Both the position numbers and the translations under genes were made by a program. The notes beneath the pieces were generated by a model. The model was not told the origin of the DNA. It was given only the letters and a program-made list of their open reading frames with translations, and made no database searches. This document shows positions 11,801-21,341 of a stretch of 64,000 bases of DNA, in pieces. The stretch is from Echinometra lucunter (taxonomy: Eukaryota > Echinodermata > Echinoidea > Camarodonta > Echinometridae). Location: the NCBI GenBank assembly GCA_029962745.1, contig CM057156.1, positions 30,045,113 through 30,109,112 of the forward strand, in the 5' to 3' direction. Position 1 is the first letter of the stretch, and every line of letters begins with the position of its first letter.

Positions 11801-14800
11801 GGCACACGTGTAAAGTGAGCCCGATGGTTATAATTATGACTAGCACCAGAAATGGTTCATTTAGCTATATTCTTGTTTACACTTCATATCCAGTGTCATA
11901 ACAAGAGTCCCACTGATTATGAATGTTATATTCATTATGAGTTGATTGTAAAAGTGATATGATATCTTTGCCATTAACCTGCTTGTATAATGATAATTGA
12001 TACAAATTATATGGTGTAGTTAATGAAAAAATAAGAGAAACATGAAAAGGCGAATACACAAGTCATGTTTCTCGATTGATTTCCAATCACGCATTGTGTA
12101 AGTAAGGATCCTATATTGAATATACTGAAACAGGATACAGAAAATTATACATTTTGAAAATCAGATTGTATGCCTCAGAACTGAAATTCCCATGGCTAAT
12201 TTAGAGTGGATGTACCAAATATGCTTACAAGGTTAGTTCAAATATTTCAGCACAGTAAAACAATGACATTTCTAATCAGATGGCAAGACTAGAAAAGATC
12301 CAAATTTATAGACAGCAATCCAGAAGGGCATGAGCGAGGGGTGGCGCGATCGGTGCTTAACCCCACTTCACAAATGCTCGCCTTCTTTTATTACCCTAGC
12401 CCTTGTAAGGTCATAGATCCTTACCATATAATGTCTCCTTTCCCTCTCTTTCTCTTTAGGAACTTTCATTTCAAACGATGACACGGGAATGAGCGCCATC
12501 GTTGGTTCGGCAGCTTTTAACATCTTTGTTATCATCAGTCTATGCTGTTTCTTTGCGAGACATGTAAGTTGCACAGAGCTCTTAGACCCGTTGGCGACGG
12601 GTGCGGTCTCTTGCTCACGCCATTTAAAGCTCCTTTGACCGATCCCGGTGAGGTCTAACCCCCCCCCCCCCGGTCCAAGGAGTGTCCAAGGTCCAGAGAC
12701 AAGTCTAGATGCTCTTTTCGAAAAAATTTACCCCCTAAACAAGTTTAACCTCCATGAACATACCCTAAACAAATACTAGGCTATATGGGGAAAGGGATAC
12801 TCTAAACACTTGTTAACAATACACAACAACTCCACCTCTTTTCCTAATTTTTCTGCCCCCCCCCCTCCCTCCCTTTCCGGCACTCTAAACGCGTCACGTG
12901 CGTGACGCGCTTTAATTAACCGGCAAAAACTACCCGTTTTCACGGGTTTTTCTGGTCGTGCGTGTGTATACAGCGATATATTCGAACCCCCCCCCCCCCC
13001 CCGAGCCCTGGGAAGAAGGCCCATTCGATTCTGTAAAACCCTCAACTGTGAGGTCTTATTATGTTATCCTTTCTTCTTTTTTTTGAAGAAAACGATGGAT
13101 TATCCATCGTTTTCTTCAAAATCTTTAACATAAACCCTTAAATTAATCAGTGGTATTTTTACATATACTAAGCGTACACCTTTTTTTGCAGGCAATTGGT
13201 ACTCTCCTTAGTTATCGGCACGATCTAGGCCACAGAATGAGGTATTAATAAATTAGGACAATAATAAATAACGCACATGACACTACCAGTGATTTTCCTG
13301 TCGTATTCCCAAGCAACGTGACCGAAGTGGCTTCGCAGTACTGAAATCATTGACCCTTTGAAACCCTATTAAATTGTGTTGTGTTATCAATGATAATCAT
13401 CTTGATATCCTACTTTATTGTTGTTCTAGGAGCTTGTCCTTCACTGGTGGCCGTTTTGCCGTGATTGTTTCTTCTATGTGATCAGTATTTTGCTCTTGGT
13501 ACTGTTTATTTATGACGGAAAAGTAGAGTGGTGAGTATACCTCACTGGCTCGGCCTACATATAATCCACTGAAATATGAGACAGTAATGACGATGATGAT
13601 AATGATAATGACGATAGTAATATTAATGATAACAATAATTATAATGAGAATTAAAAAAAAACAAGCAATGATATTGATAATGGATATACCTTTATATACC
13701 ACATTGTCCACATGCATGTCTAATGGCGAGGTGTCTACCCCGTCGTAGGGAGGGGGTGGAATTCTCAAATGCTGTGTACCTGATCATTCGTAACTATCTT
13801 CTCTGTATTTAAAAATCATGGAATGAAAGGCATGACTAAATTATCCCAACTAAACGATTATCTCATACATATCACCAGTTTTGTCCTAACAGAAATCGTC
13901 TACAACTATAGACGGGCATATAACAAAAAACATTGGGCGGGGATAAACTGAATAAACTCAGAAGTTTAAAACACTCCTAACAAAATTGTCTGGAGTTATT
14001 CAACGTCGACGAACTTCTGTGTATGTTTACTGCACATTTCTGTTTCCTTTCTTTTCCTGTCACTTACTCTGCAACTCTGCAACTCTCTTTCTTTCTCTTC
14101 TATTACTATAAACCTACATATGGCATACCGCAAACTCTTTGTAGCTTGAGCTATTTCTTATTACGATTATCATAATTTTTTGAAAATGAATTTTCTCAAT
14201 GCCCCTTGTTCGTTTGATAAACGACTTTACAGATCTAGGTTGAATTAGGCCTATTGAATCGAAATGCATTTTGCTTACGCTCAATAACAATCAAGAAATG
14301 GATGAATACAAAAATATCAAACAGTGATTAACAAGAATTAAATACTATTCGTGGGTCTTTTCGACATAATAACGTGATACATCAGAAAGGAGTCTTTTTG
14401 GCAATAACCGGTTCCTCATTGTGGGACAGTTCTCACCGTATTTTCGTCGTCAATAAGATAGTATTCTGGGCTGCGTTTCACGAAACCGTCATAAGTCTAA
14501 CTTCTCGGACATCCCATTGAAACGCGTGTTGTAGAATTAACACGTGTGTCAATGGGATGTCCATGAACTTAGACTTATGACGGTTTCGTGAAACGCAGCC
14601 CTGCTTCCTTGTTTTCTTGCGTGTCTGTGTAGGTGGGAAGGGTTTATTCTTTTCTGCGGTTACATCGTGTACATCGTCATCATGTATTTCAACCCGTATT
14701 TATCCAAGCGGGCCGATGAAATAGCAGAGGGGTGGAGAACGCGAGCAGAGAAGAAACATTCTAAAATGGCCGATGATGAGACAGTGGGCCTTATTTCTGA

Positions 14801-15228
14801 ATCATGCAAGGATTCAACATACGGAACAACGGCTAACAGTGAACATGGTGAAGAACAGACGAAGAATAGTGAACTTAGTAATCACCAGGGCAACGGCACG
14901 GTTTCTAACTGTGGTAAAATAGATCTTAGTCAAAATTTTAACTGATTAAATTGATACAGATAATCATTATTATCGTATATAACCTCTTCCCTTTACAAAG
15001 GGTCAGTTACCTTCGCGCCACACTCCTTGCGGTTGCTCTTACCTTGATCATCCTCCTCTGTATTAACGCGATGCAAGTTGTGGTATTATAAAATCGAACA
15101 AAGAATGGAGGGGGATATAATGAATAAGGGGAGGGGGAAGAGGGGAACAAGAGAAGAAGAGAGGGGGAGAGAGGAAGGGGGAGTGGATGGAGGATGAAAG
15201 GAGAGACAGATCGAGGGAGGAGGAGGAG

Positions 15229-15286
<58 letters not shown>

Positions 15287-17639
15287 GAGAGAAAGAGATG
15301 ACCCGGATTTGAAAGATAGATAGGACTCAACACTGTAGAATCAACAAATGATAGATAATATTTATCAAGTTAATTATCAAAGTTCAAGACGAAGATAACC
15401 TACTTCTGCATGTTGTTATACTATTTTGATGATACATGCACTCTTTTACTGTTAAAAAAACCCACAAATTGCTATATTATAAAATGAATATTATAAGAGG
15501 AAATATCCAGTTTTGATACTACTACATTAATTTGTTTTAAAGGGAGTGGACATTTTAAGATGTATTTTTTTAAATCTTCTTTCTGATGAATTTCAGTGTT
15601 TCCAGCTTATGAACCAAATTAATCTTGGAACGTAATATGTATCTCAGTGGAATGTACTCTTGTATCGAAACTGAAATCAGCACTGCTTAGAATAAAAAAA
15701 AGAAAAGAAAAGAATAATCAAGAAAAAAAGTTTGCTTGCCAAATATTGAAATGGATTCAGTAAGTACAAACGTTATGTCTTTCTAGTGATCATGGAATTG
15801 CAATTTTGAAAAAAATACAAACAAACGAAAAAAAAAAAAAACTCCAAACAAACATCATTTTCATTAATTTCTGACAGAAAAGGGTAACCTCTCTGGCAGC
15901 TACAAGGAGAAAGCCCGAACAGGAACGACGACCAGTTCGGTGGTCACGGATCCGGACCATCCACCTCTCTCGGAGCATGACAGCAATGTTTTCTCTCCGC
16001 CTTCTTCTTGGTTCTTCCGCGTGGTCTGGTTCATCGGACTTCCGGTCATTCTTTGCACTTTTCTCACCATACCCGACTGCAGAAAGGAGGGTCTTTGGAG
16101 GCGCCTCTACTTCTTTACTTTCATTTTGTCAACTGTCTGGTTGGCTGGGCTTGCTTATATACTCTACTGGATGATCGTGGTGATAGGTAAGATTATCTTC
16201 CATATATCTTCAAATTCGTATCAGTACAACTCCCCCGGGAGGACAACTCCCCCGGGGACTGGGGGAGCTGTCCTTGGAGGGTTGTCAAACGGGAAAAGTG
16301 TTCTCCGGGGAGATTTGCCCTCGGGGGGAGCTGTCCTCCAGGGGAGCTGTGCTCCAGGGGGAGTTGTCAGGTGGGAATCGTATCGGGGGAGTTGTCCTCC
16401 CGGGGGAGTTGTCCTAGAACCTTTCTTGTTAATACAATCCATCGTATAAAAGGGAATTTTCAGTCTTTAAGTGTTCAGTTATTAATGTGTTTCATATACC
16501 ACTTTCTTTTGATTCCTTGAGAAGTTGACAAAAGACAAAGGATAAGAATGCATGTGCTATAACTGATTTCAATTGTTTTATATTCAGGCTATATTTCATG
16601 ACAAAATTGTGATATTTTTTTGCCTTGCATATAATAACCTGTCCTTATTTTACTTTAAGCGCATTTTAAACTGTTCCGTCACAATCTATCGATCAGGTTA
16701 CACATTGGACATACCCGATACTATCATGGGTGTCTCACTCTTAGCTGCAGGGACCAGTGTGCCTGATGCTATCGCTAGTGTCCTGGTTGCCAGAGATGGT
16801 AAGTCAGTTCATCCGGTCGGTGGAAGAATTATGATTTCTTTCCTCTAGACCCTTTTACCCCTAGTTAGTGTAAAGAGGTGGAAACCACTGTTTAAATCCT
16901 CTTTTGAGGTAGGTAGAAGGCATTAAATCTTTTTAAAAATTACTTCTGGCTTTACAGGAACTACGCGCCCTGCGAATACGCTCAATGTGACGTGTTCACT
17001 GCACCAAACTTCCCCTGTGACTGAGTACTGAGAATATCATCAAGATTTTGCCAAAAAGAATAAGTAATTTTCCTGCATTTCTTGTGATATTATCATTAGT
17101 TAGAAATTGTGGTGAAATTCGCACCACTCAGTTTCAAAATCAAGATGCCAATCTTCAACAAAGTACTAGTAGCCCGGATTATTAATTGTTGCCAGAACAA
17201 ATAAATGTCTTATCGTCCCTGCAGGATATCAACTGCTTTGTGAAACCATGTTGCTTATAAGTTGCAGTGTTTTGGAATGAGATCTTTCGATATTTGTGTT
17301 TTTGTAACAGGTTTGGGTGACATGGCCCTGTCAAACATCGTGGGTAGTAATATATGTGATGTCCTCATCTGTCTCGGTCTCATATGGTTTATCCATGGTA
17401 TTGTCTACCAACAACCTGTTGACATTGCCAGTGAGGGGTTGCTCTTCACTACCGTCGCTCTCCTCCTCACCGTCGCTTTCATTCTCCTTGCCATTCACCT
17501 GAACGGTTGGAAGCTCGACATCAAGATGGGTGTGATATGCTTGTGTCTCTATATTTTCTTCATCGCCATGGCGGTCGTGTGGGAGCTCGGACTCATTGGA
17601 GGCATCGGGTTACCCACTTTCTGTCCCGGGCCAAACTGA
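2073..17639 (+). CDS. SLC24A-like: K+-dependent Na+/Ca2+ exchanger, copy 1 (NCKX-1), 9 exons
   Basis: Coding exons are 2073-2256, 9219-9452, 11521-11604, 12460-12563, 13430-13530, 14633-14913, 15878-16186, 16697-16798 and 17311-17639. Together they total 1728 nt (575 aa plus stop), with every junction GT-AG and in phase. The family is a plasma-membrane antiporter moving Na+ one way and Ca2+ plus K+ the other. Seen: an N-terminal hydrophobic segment (about residues 15-32) that may be a signal anchor, alpha-1 repeat [20 protein letters not shown], a hydrophilic cytoplasmic loop of about 110 residues (exons 6-7), and alpha-2 repeat [20 protein letters not shown] followed by [15 protein letters not shown]. 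The usual SNxFD reads SNICD, keeping the Asp. The alpha-2 half resembles NCKX3/4 more than NCX. Length is normal for the family. The start is the first ATG of a frame conserved in copy 2, in an AAAATGG context. Confidence 0.93.
2371..2585. mobile_element. MITE with CACTCTAAAA termini, TA-flanked
   Basis: The sequence opens CACTCTAAAAAAGGATTGGT and closes with its near-perfect reverse complement ending TTTTAGAGTG. The imperfect arms extend about 55 bp, and TA sits on each side. This fits a non-autonomous DNA transposon with a TA target, as in Tc1/mariner-type elements. No transposase is present. Confidence 0.75.
3708..3853 (+). repeat. Two tandem copies of a ~73-bp unit
   Basis: Each unit starts GAGCGAGC(A/G)AGCCAAAAAT and continues through 'cttttctggtttt' and 'aaatagaaattctaa'. 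The two copies differ at a few positions. The origin is unknown. Confidence 0.75.
4255..4430. repeat. ATT/ATC trinucleotide microsatellite
   Basis: Imperfect runs of ATT, ATC, GAT and AAT units. Similar arrays recur at 5427-5520 and 6731-6920. They create long but meaningless Asn/Ile open frames. Confidence 0.85.
5427..5520. repeat. ATT trinucleotide microsatellite
   Basis: A near-uninterrupted ATT run in intron 1 of NCKX-1, degenerating to mixed ATT/ACT at its right end. Confidence 0.85.
6249..6921 (+). mobile_element. tRNA-derived SINE with nested MITE and ATT tail
   Basis: The head (6249-6330) has an A-box-like TGGTCTATTGGTGAAGG and a B-box GGTTCGATCC, with complementary acceptor-like ends AGCACT/GGTGCT. 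The body is split by a MITE (6399-6648), resumes through 'cctggacctcaggaagaaatg', and ends in an ATT-rich tail. Intron 1 of copy 2 has the empty site: 'tttcgatg' joins directly to 'ccatcgacctac' (about 26515-26535), while here the two flanks are about 670 bp apart. The insertion therefore followed the duplication, or was lost from copy 2. Confidence 0.7.
6399..6648. mobile_element. MITE nested in SINE, ~100-bp inverted arms
   Basis: The left arm contains CTAAAAACAAACTAATCAAA and the right arm ends with its near-complement TTTGATTAGTTCGTTTTTAG. Both arms also share a GTCCCCGGTTGATTTGG-type block. The terminus (…TTTTTAGAGTG) resembles that of the 2371-2585 MITE, suggesting a related superfamily. 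It interrupts the SINE body. Confidence 0.75.
8065..8249. mobile_element. TIR element with 6-bp target duplication and internal GATATC repeats
   Basis: It opens TATGGCAAGCCGTTTTAACA and closes with the exact complement. The perfect inverted arms are about 48 bp. CGTTCG is duplicated on both sides (8059-8064 and 8250-8255). The interior is a tandem array of the self-complementary unit TTCTTGATATCAAGAATTCA. It has no coding capacity. The family is not recognised. Confidence 0.8.
8305..8478 (+). CDS. Candidate additional in-frame exon of NCKX-1 (uncertain)
   Basis: An open segment between ATTGCAG (acceptor) and CAAG|GTAAGC (strong donor). It is 174 nt with phase 1-1, so it would insert 58 residues between exons 1 and 2 without changing the frame. 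The peptide contains [20 protein letters not shown], is basic and aromatic, and resembles nothing I know. Against it: the tract before the acceptor is not pyrimidine-rich, I found no counterpart in copy 2, and it lies 50 bp from a transposon. It could be an alternative exon in the variable extracellular region, or chance. Confidence 0.2.
9219..9452 (+). CDS. SLC24A-like: NCKX-1 exon 2: extracellular loop and first TM of cluster 1
   Basis: The acceptor is CCAATCAG and the donor TC|GTAAG. It encodes an acidic extracellular stretch ([20 protein letters not shown]) and the hydrophobic helix [20 protein letters not shown], ending [12 protein letters not shown]. The last motif is a family hallmark immediately before the alpha-1 repeat. 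Phase is 1 at both ends. Confidence 0.93.
9453..11520. other. Intron 2 of NCKX-1 (2.1 kb)
   Basis: The left third aligns with intron 2 of copy 2 through 'gtgatgaataacat' and 'gttaac', and the right end aligns from about 11425. Between these lies a GC-richer inserted retroelement (about 10150-11415) absent from copy 2. Poly-G tracts occur near 9700 and 9890. Confidence 0.7.
10150..11415 (-). mobile_element. Truncated non-LTR retrotransposon, endonuclease region, decayed
   Basis: On the minus strand, 10260-10480 reads [16 protein letters not shown], stop, [12 protein letters not shown], then [20 protein letters not shown]. This is the APE-type endonuclease region of non-LTR elements, whose conserved core is VISVYAPT…LxGDFNARVG. 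The in-frame stop, and Arg where Gly is expected in GDFNA, show decay. The part toward 11415 would be the element's 5' side. No reverse transcriptase part is present. It is GC-richer than its surroundings and absent from the paired intron of copy 2. Confidence 0.65.
11521..11604 (+). CDS. SLC24A-like: NCKX-1 exon 3: first part of alpha-1 repeat
   Basis: 84 nt, phase 1-1. It encodes [23 protein letters not shown]. The Glu in SAPE corresponds to the acidic cation-binding residue of alpha-1 in NCKX proteins. Copy 2 differs by one residue (APELF). Confidence 0.95.
12460..12563 (+). CDS. SLC24A-like: NCKX-1 exon 4: second part of alpha-1 repeat
   Basis: Encodes [20 protein letters not shown] then [12 protein letters not shown]. 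The motif (S)[10 protein letters not shown] is the second half of the alpha-1 re-entrant and helix unit. It ends in phase 0 at CAT|GTAAGT. Confidence 0.94.
12564..13429. other. Intron 4 of NCKX-1
   Basis: Contains poly-C tracts (12659-12671, 12857-12866, 12987-13002) and a perfect 20-bp hairpin (13081-13121). No gene is seen. The paired intron of copy 2 is shorter (34784-35398) and dominated by a long poly-G. Confidence 0.6.
13081..13121. repeat. Perfect 20-bp hairpin with 1-nt loop
   Basis: TTTTGAAGAAAACGATGGAT, a single T, then its exact reverse complement. No flanking target duplication was recognised. Confidence 0.85.
13430..13530 (+). CDS. SLC24A-like: NCKX-1 exon 5: TM helices after alpha-1
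   Basis: Encodes [20 protein letters not shown] followed by [14 protein letters not shown]. The WWP..RD motif matches the family (WWPLFRD in vertebrate NCKX). Ends in phase 2. Confidence 0.93.
14468..14601. mobile_element. MITE with GGGCTGCGTTTCACGAAA termini
   Basis: The inverted arms are GGGCTGCGTTTCACGAAACC…, extended through GTCATAAGTCTAA, and their complement ends the element. The paired intron 5 of copy 2 keeps the uninterrupted site (…CAGTATTCTGTTTCTTTGG near 37436). Here AGTATTCT is followed directly by the element, so it inserted after the duplication. It ends about 30 bp before the exon 6 acceptor. Confidence 0.85.
14633..14913 (+). CDS. SLC24A-like: NCKX-1 exon 6: last TM of cluster 1 and start of cytoplasmic loop
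   Basis: Encodes [20 protein letters not shown], then [13 protein letters not shown] and a hydrophilic Ser/Thr/Glu-rich loop. It ends TGT G|GTAAAA in phase 1. Copy 2 has three fewer codons in the loop (272 nt). The loop is where regulatory sequence usually varies within the family. Confidence 0.92.
14914..15877. other. Intron 6 of NCKX-1 with GA-rich tract
   Basis: The purine-rich stretch 15120-15300 contains a long GA microsatellite (about 15231-15290). The paired intron of copy 2 also carries GA-rich arrays (38060-38430), so the tract probably predates the duplication. No gene is seen. Confidence 0.7.
15878..16186 (+). CDS. SLC24A-like: NCKX-1 exon 7: end of loop and first TMs of cluster 2
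   Basis: Encodes the Thr/Ser-rich end of the cytoplasmic loop ([20 protein letters not shown]), then hydrophobic [20 protein letters not shown] and a further helix ending MIVVIG. 309 nt, the same length as in copy 2. Donor is ATAG|GTAAG. Confidence 0.93.
16226..16412. mobile_element. GC-rich foldback array beside the exon 7 donor
   Basis: A perfect 28-bp inverted pair (16226-16253 and 16385-16412), built from ACAACTCCCCCGGGAGG, flanks several degenerate GGGGGAGTTGTCC-like units. It starts 39 bp after the exon 7 donor and is absent from intron 7 of copy 2. It may be a small transposon or an expanded foldback minisatellite. The many G runs could allow quadruplexes. Confidence 0.65.
16697..16798 (+). 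CDS. SLC24A-like: NCKX-1 exon 8: first part of alpha-2 repeat
   Basis: Encodes [20 protein letters not shown] then [20 protein letters not shown] is the alpha-2 signature, and its Asp corresponds to the essential cation-binding Asp of this repeat. 102 nt. Confidence 0.95.
17311..17639 (+). CDS. SLC24A-like: NCKX-1 exon 9: second part of alpha-2 and C-terminus
   Basis: Encodes [20 protein letters not shown], then three hydrophobic segments, ending LPTFCPGPN and a TGA stop. The Phe usual in SNxFD is Cys here, while the K+-site Asp is retained. Confidence 0.95.
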
Positions 17640-17779
17640 TGTATAACATATTGTCCGACCGGACAGCTACCCCTGACTAGCGTACCGGACAATTACCTCT
17701 TGGCCATGATGACAGCTGCGCCGTATACAGCCACCCTAGTCATTTACCCCTTGAACAGTTACCCCAGATGGATAACCCC

Positions 17780-17785
17780 AATAAA
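17780..17785 (+). terminator. Candidate poly(A) signal of NCKX-1
   Basis: AATAAA lies 141 nt after the stop codon, inside 3' sequence homologous to copy 2. The corresponding place in copy 2 (about 42081) has lost it. Confidence 0.55.
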
Positions 17786-18226
17786 GCTGTGGGGATATAC
17801 AAGAGGCAGTAAAAGGTTGTAATGTTATTGTTTTCATTCTGAATTCTTACCGTTCTCTGATAACCGTCGTAATCGGAATTTACTTATTCTCTTCCTTTTC
17901 TTTCGTGGTTTTGTTCATCTGAATTTTAACCAAGATTTGTATTATAATAAGTTGCGACTAATTTAAATCTTTCTCTAATAGGCCTACCAATTTGATCCCT
18001 TCTCAGAGATAGTTGCGACTGATTCAAATCAATCTCAAACTAAAATCAATCACAACTTTGAACTAAAGAGGAGTTGTGAGTGCTATAAATCTGAGATCGG
18101 CTTGAATCAGTCAATTAATAAAGAGTTGCAATTGATTTAAATAAATCTCAAATTAATATCAATCAAGCCCCTTCTCATAAAGAGTTTCGTTTGAGTCAAG
18201 TCAAATTAGAATCAATCACAACCCTG

Positions 18227-18255
18227 TTTCATACTATACTCAGTATAGTATGAAA
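18227..18255. repeat. Perfect 14-bp hairpin
   Basis: TTTCATACTATACT, one C, then the exact reverse complement. It sits at the end of a region of repeated CAATC-like words and may be one end of a degenerate foldback element. Confidence 0.7.
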
Positions 18256-19355
18256 ATAAAGTGATTCCTTGCAATATTATTGTTAAGCAAGGTGATAACA
18301 AAACCAAGCATTATTTCTTCAGAAGCAGGTGCTTTCCGGGGGCCGCGGAGCGGACACGCTGGCCTCTATACAATAACGCAGCAATGATTATCCTTGTTTG
18401 CATGCTCAGCCCCCCCCCCCCCGCTTTCAAAAACGCTTCGCGGCTCCTGCTTTCAGGGCACAAAGCAGTACTACAAAGTGTCAAATCGGGTATTTATGTT
18501 ACAATGTTACTTCATGCATGTGTGTATTTGAACTTCATGAGTGAATCATTTTATGCCAAATTCAGTAACTACACAGTTTGATTTATAGTCCAATTATTCA
18601 GTCATGTGCTCTGATTTTTATCACCAACTATGCACTTTATCATGTAACCAAATTTATATCCCAAAATCATTCAACGATACCATCCCGCCAAGCGGACACT
18701 TGGTCACTTTTTCCACTTTTTCGGTAGAAAACTGCCTCTCGCAGTTATCTTCCAATTTGACGTCATAGAAATGAATATGTATCAGTCATAGTTGTGATAC
18801 TCTAACTATTTCTTACAAATAAACGCCATTGTTATCAATTATTACGGCAAAAATGCACACGCGGCGAGAGCGGGATTCGAACTCGGGATCTTGAGAAAGT
18901 AGACCGGCGTGCAGCGCATTAAGCGCATTAAGCGCATTATACTTGGAATTCATACGTACATACTTATACATATTCATTTCTATGACGTTTCTATGACGTG
19001 TCTATGACGTCAAATTGAAAGGTAACTGCGGGAGGCAGGAACTATCCTCTACCCACTTTTTCAAAGTTGCCGTCTTACCATTCCTTGAATTACGTCTGCT
19101 AGCCTTCTCACTAGTTGCTTTTAAGTTCACTGAGAGGATATTTGAACTCCCAATATATTTTTTTAAATAGAAGTTTTAAGCTCCTATTCCAAATACAGTA
19201 TAGTGTGACATTAAAACCGGAACATACGGAGCAAAATGTCTTTTGATGATTGGTACACTTTGAGAATTTACGTTGAGACTATAAGAGTAAGTATATAGTT
19301 TATTGTGGAATTCGTAAGATGATAATTATCTTGATAGTATTATGCGTTTGGCAGT

Positions 19356-19356
<1 letters not shown>

Positions 19357-19432
<76 letters not shown>
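19357..19432. repeat. AT dinucleotide microsatellite
   Basis: An uninterrupted TA run of about 76 bp. Shorter TA runs occur at 19691-19710, 29998-30030 and 30391-30482. Confidence 0.95.
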
Positions 19433-19437
<5 letters not shown>

Positions 19438-19494
19438 AACACTTGGTGAATGCTAAGGGGACAATACATTGAAAGAATTTGGACATATACGAAC

Positions 19495-19605
19495 AACTTT
19501 GGCATTGGTGTTCTAAGCCAGTGACCCGGGTTCGATTCCCGGCGGAGGCATTTTTTCGACCCGTGATTCAAAATGGATGACAGCTCTGGGGAACATTGAG
19601 GGAGC
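19495..19605 (+). mobile_element. 5'-truncated tRNA-derived SINE
   Basis: Contains the T-arm/B-box CCGGGTTCGATTCCCGG followed by CGGAGGCATTTTTTCGACCC and a tail with GACAGCTCTGGGGAAC. The same head-tail arrangement occurs twice at 30079-30397, so this is one dispersed family. Its anticodon-like loop (GTTCTAA) differs from the 30.2-kb copy (GTTCATA). Confidence 0.7.
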
Positions 19606-20910
19606 TACATAATTATTATTCTCCCATTTTCATTTTTTTCAGTGTTTATTATTTGCAAGGGAGTTGCCAAAGTTGCTTGCATTTGTCAAAATTATGTATA
19701 TATATATATACATATATGTGTGTGTGGGGGGGGTTGTATACACATATACATACATACATATACTTGCAACTGGAATGAATGAAGGATTCGTCAATATTTT
19801 TTGTCTGGAAATGATCGAAATGATGTTCACAAGCAATATATATACAGTACTGGTGTTATTAGTTATAATATTCAGATTAACTCACTTGACATAATCAGGT
19901 GCTGGACAGGCCTATGTTTCATTTACGGTAAAATATTATACAGCTGAAATAAAATTTCATCGTTATAATGAAATGATATGTGTGCCCATTTGCAATTCAT
20001 ATGAGAATGAATTTCCTTTTGAAAAGGAATGTGATTTTATTGCGAATGTTTAAGGAAAATGATACTTTTACACAGTTTTTCAATTTTTGCACTTCATTGT
20101 AACAGAAAGAGAGTATATATCTTATGCATAAATTCGTACTATATGTCATTTACTATTGCTGCTACTTGAAGTAGTAGCTTATTATTTCGGTTGTACTATC
20201 TAAACCATGTTTTATGCATTGGATGAGCTAACATCGACCAGGGAAATAGATTTCATGGAATTTTGGGGGAAGTCGATTGAGTAAACTTATTTGTTGTTTC
20301 AGAAGTTATTTGACCAGAAAAAAAAAGAAACTTCATCACGAAAAATGAAGAATAATAAATCTTTAAGGGAACACCCTCTAGAAATGGCTTATATATTTTG
20401 ATGTATGTGTCTTTTTTACGGGGGCAGGGGGCGGGGGGGGGGGGGCTTATGGCGCTGAATAATGCAATTCATCTTGAACACATAATAAAGATAAGTTCGT
20501 GACTAAGAACATTGAGTTATGAGGCCTGACTTCATGATTTAAAGAGGAAGACATTTGTATATACTTGACTTTTATATCTATTTGCCTCGTGTTCTTATAT
20601 TGTACTTTGTTATTACATGTACTACTATTGTTTTTTATACGATTGATATTGTTAGGTATTTTTAAGCTTCGACGAATGAGGGGAAGCCTTTTGTAATCCA
20701 CAGGCATTAATAGTTGGTGTTTTCTTTTGTCTTTTCTTTTTTCAATGATTGTCATTTTCTTACAGTGTCTGTTTTCTGTTTCTGGAATGAATAAAATTAA
20801 ATCAATGCAAACGTTTGATACCGCCACAGTCAAGCACTATCTTGTTCGCATGAGTGTCTATGAGCCTAGAAATTATGATAATGAAATTACTCAGCCTGAT
20901 TATAATCAGC

Positions 20911-20939
20911 GGGGGGGGGGGGGGGGGGGGGGGGGGGGG
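20911..20939 (+). repeat. Poly-G tract of 29
   Basis: A pure G run. The equivalent in the second tandem unit (about 22691) is 13 G, showing how unstable these tracts are. Confidence 0.95.
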
Positions 20940-21341
20940 TGGATGGCGTGTTGATGATGGTTGGGTAGAGTAATACCTGTATATCGCCCCACCCATCATC
21001 TTCGAAAGGAAGCGCTCATGGTTACTCGGTCCATTCCACCGATCTCATTTGAAATATCTCTTGCATATCTGAGCTGCCCACATGAACCTTAGAAACACAA
21101 ATTACCCGACAGAAACAAAACAAAACAAAACAAAAATACAGTAGGGACACAATAAATAAGCTACTTACCATGCTTACTGAAGTAGAAAGGAAAGATGGGC
21201 TGTCAATAGAAATCACTTTTTATTGTACAGACTCACTGAAGACAGAATTGGAAGGTCGAAGAGCGTCCTCATCCTTCATTATCTGCTCATAATGAAGTTT
21301 ACCGCAAATTCGTACTCTCATTATGTGATTCATATCTGGTG

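Larger units (their letters stand above)
17640..20616. other. Intergenic region after NCKX-1
   Basis: The 3' flank is homologous to copy 2 down to about 17939. After that come repeated CAATC/TTGAATC-rich segments (17940-18230), a perfect hairpin (18227-18255), an AT microsatellite, a SINE fragment and poly-G (20430-20447). No gene was recognised. Confidence 0.6.

Noticed and set aside
13415..13768. 117-codon minus-strand frame overlapping exon 5 of NCKX-1
   Set aside because: Antisense to a confirmed exon and extended by an imperfect AT-rich repeat.
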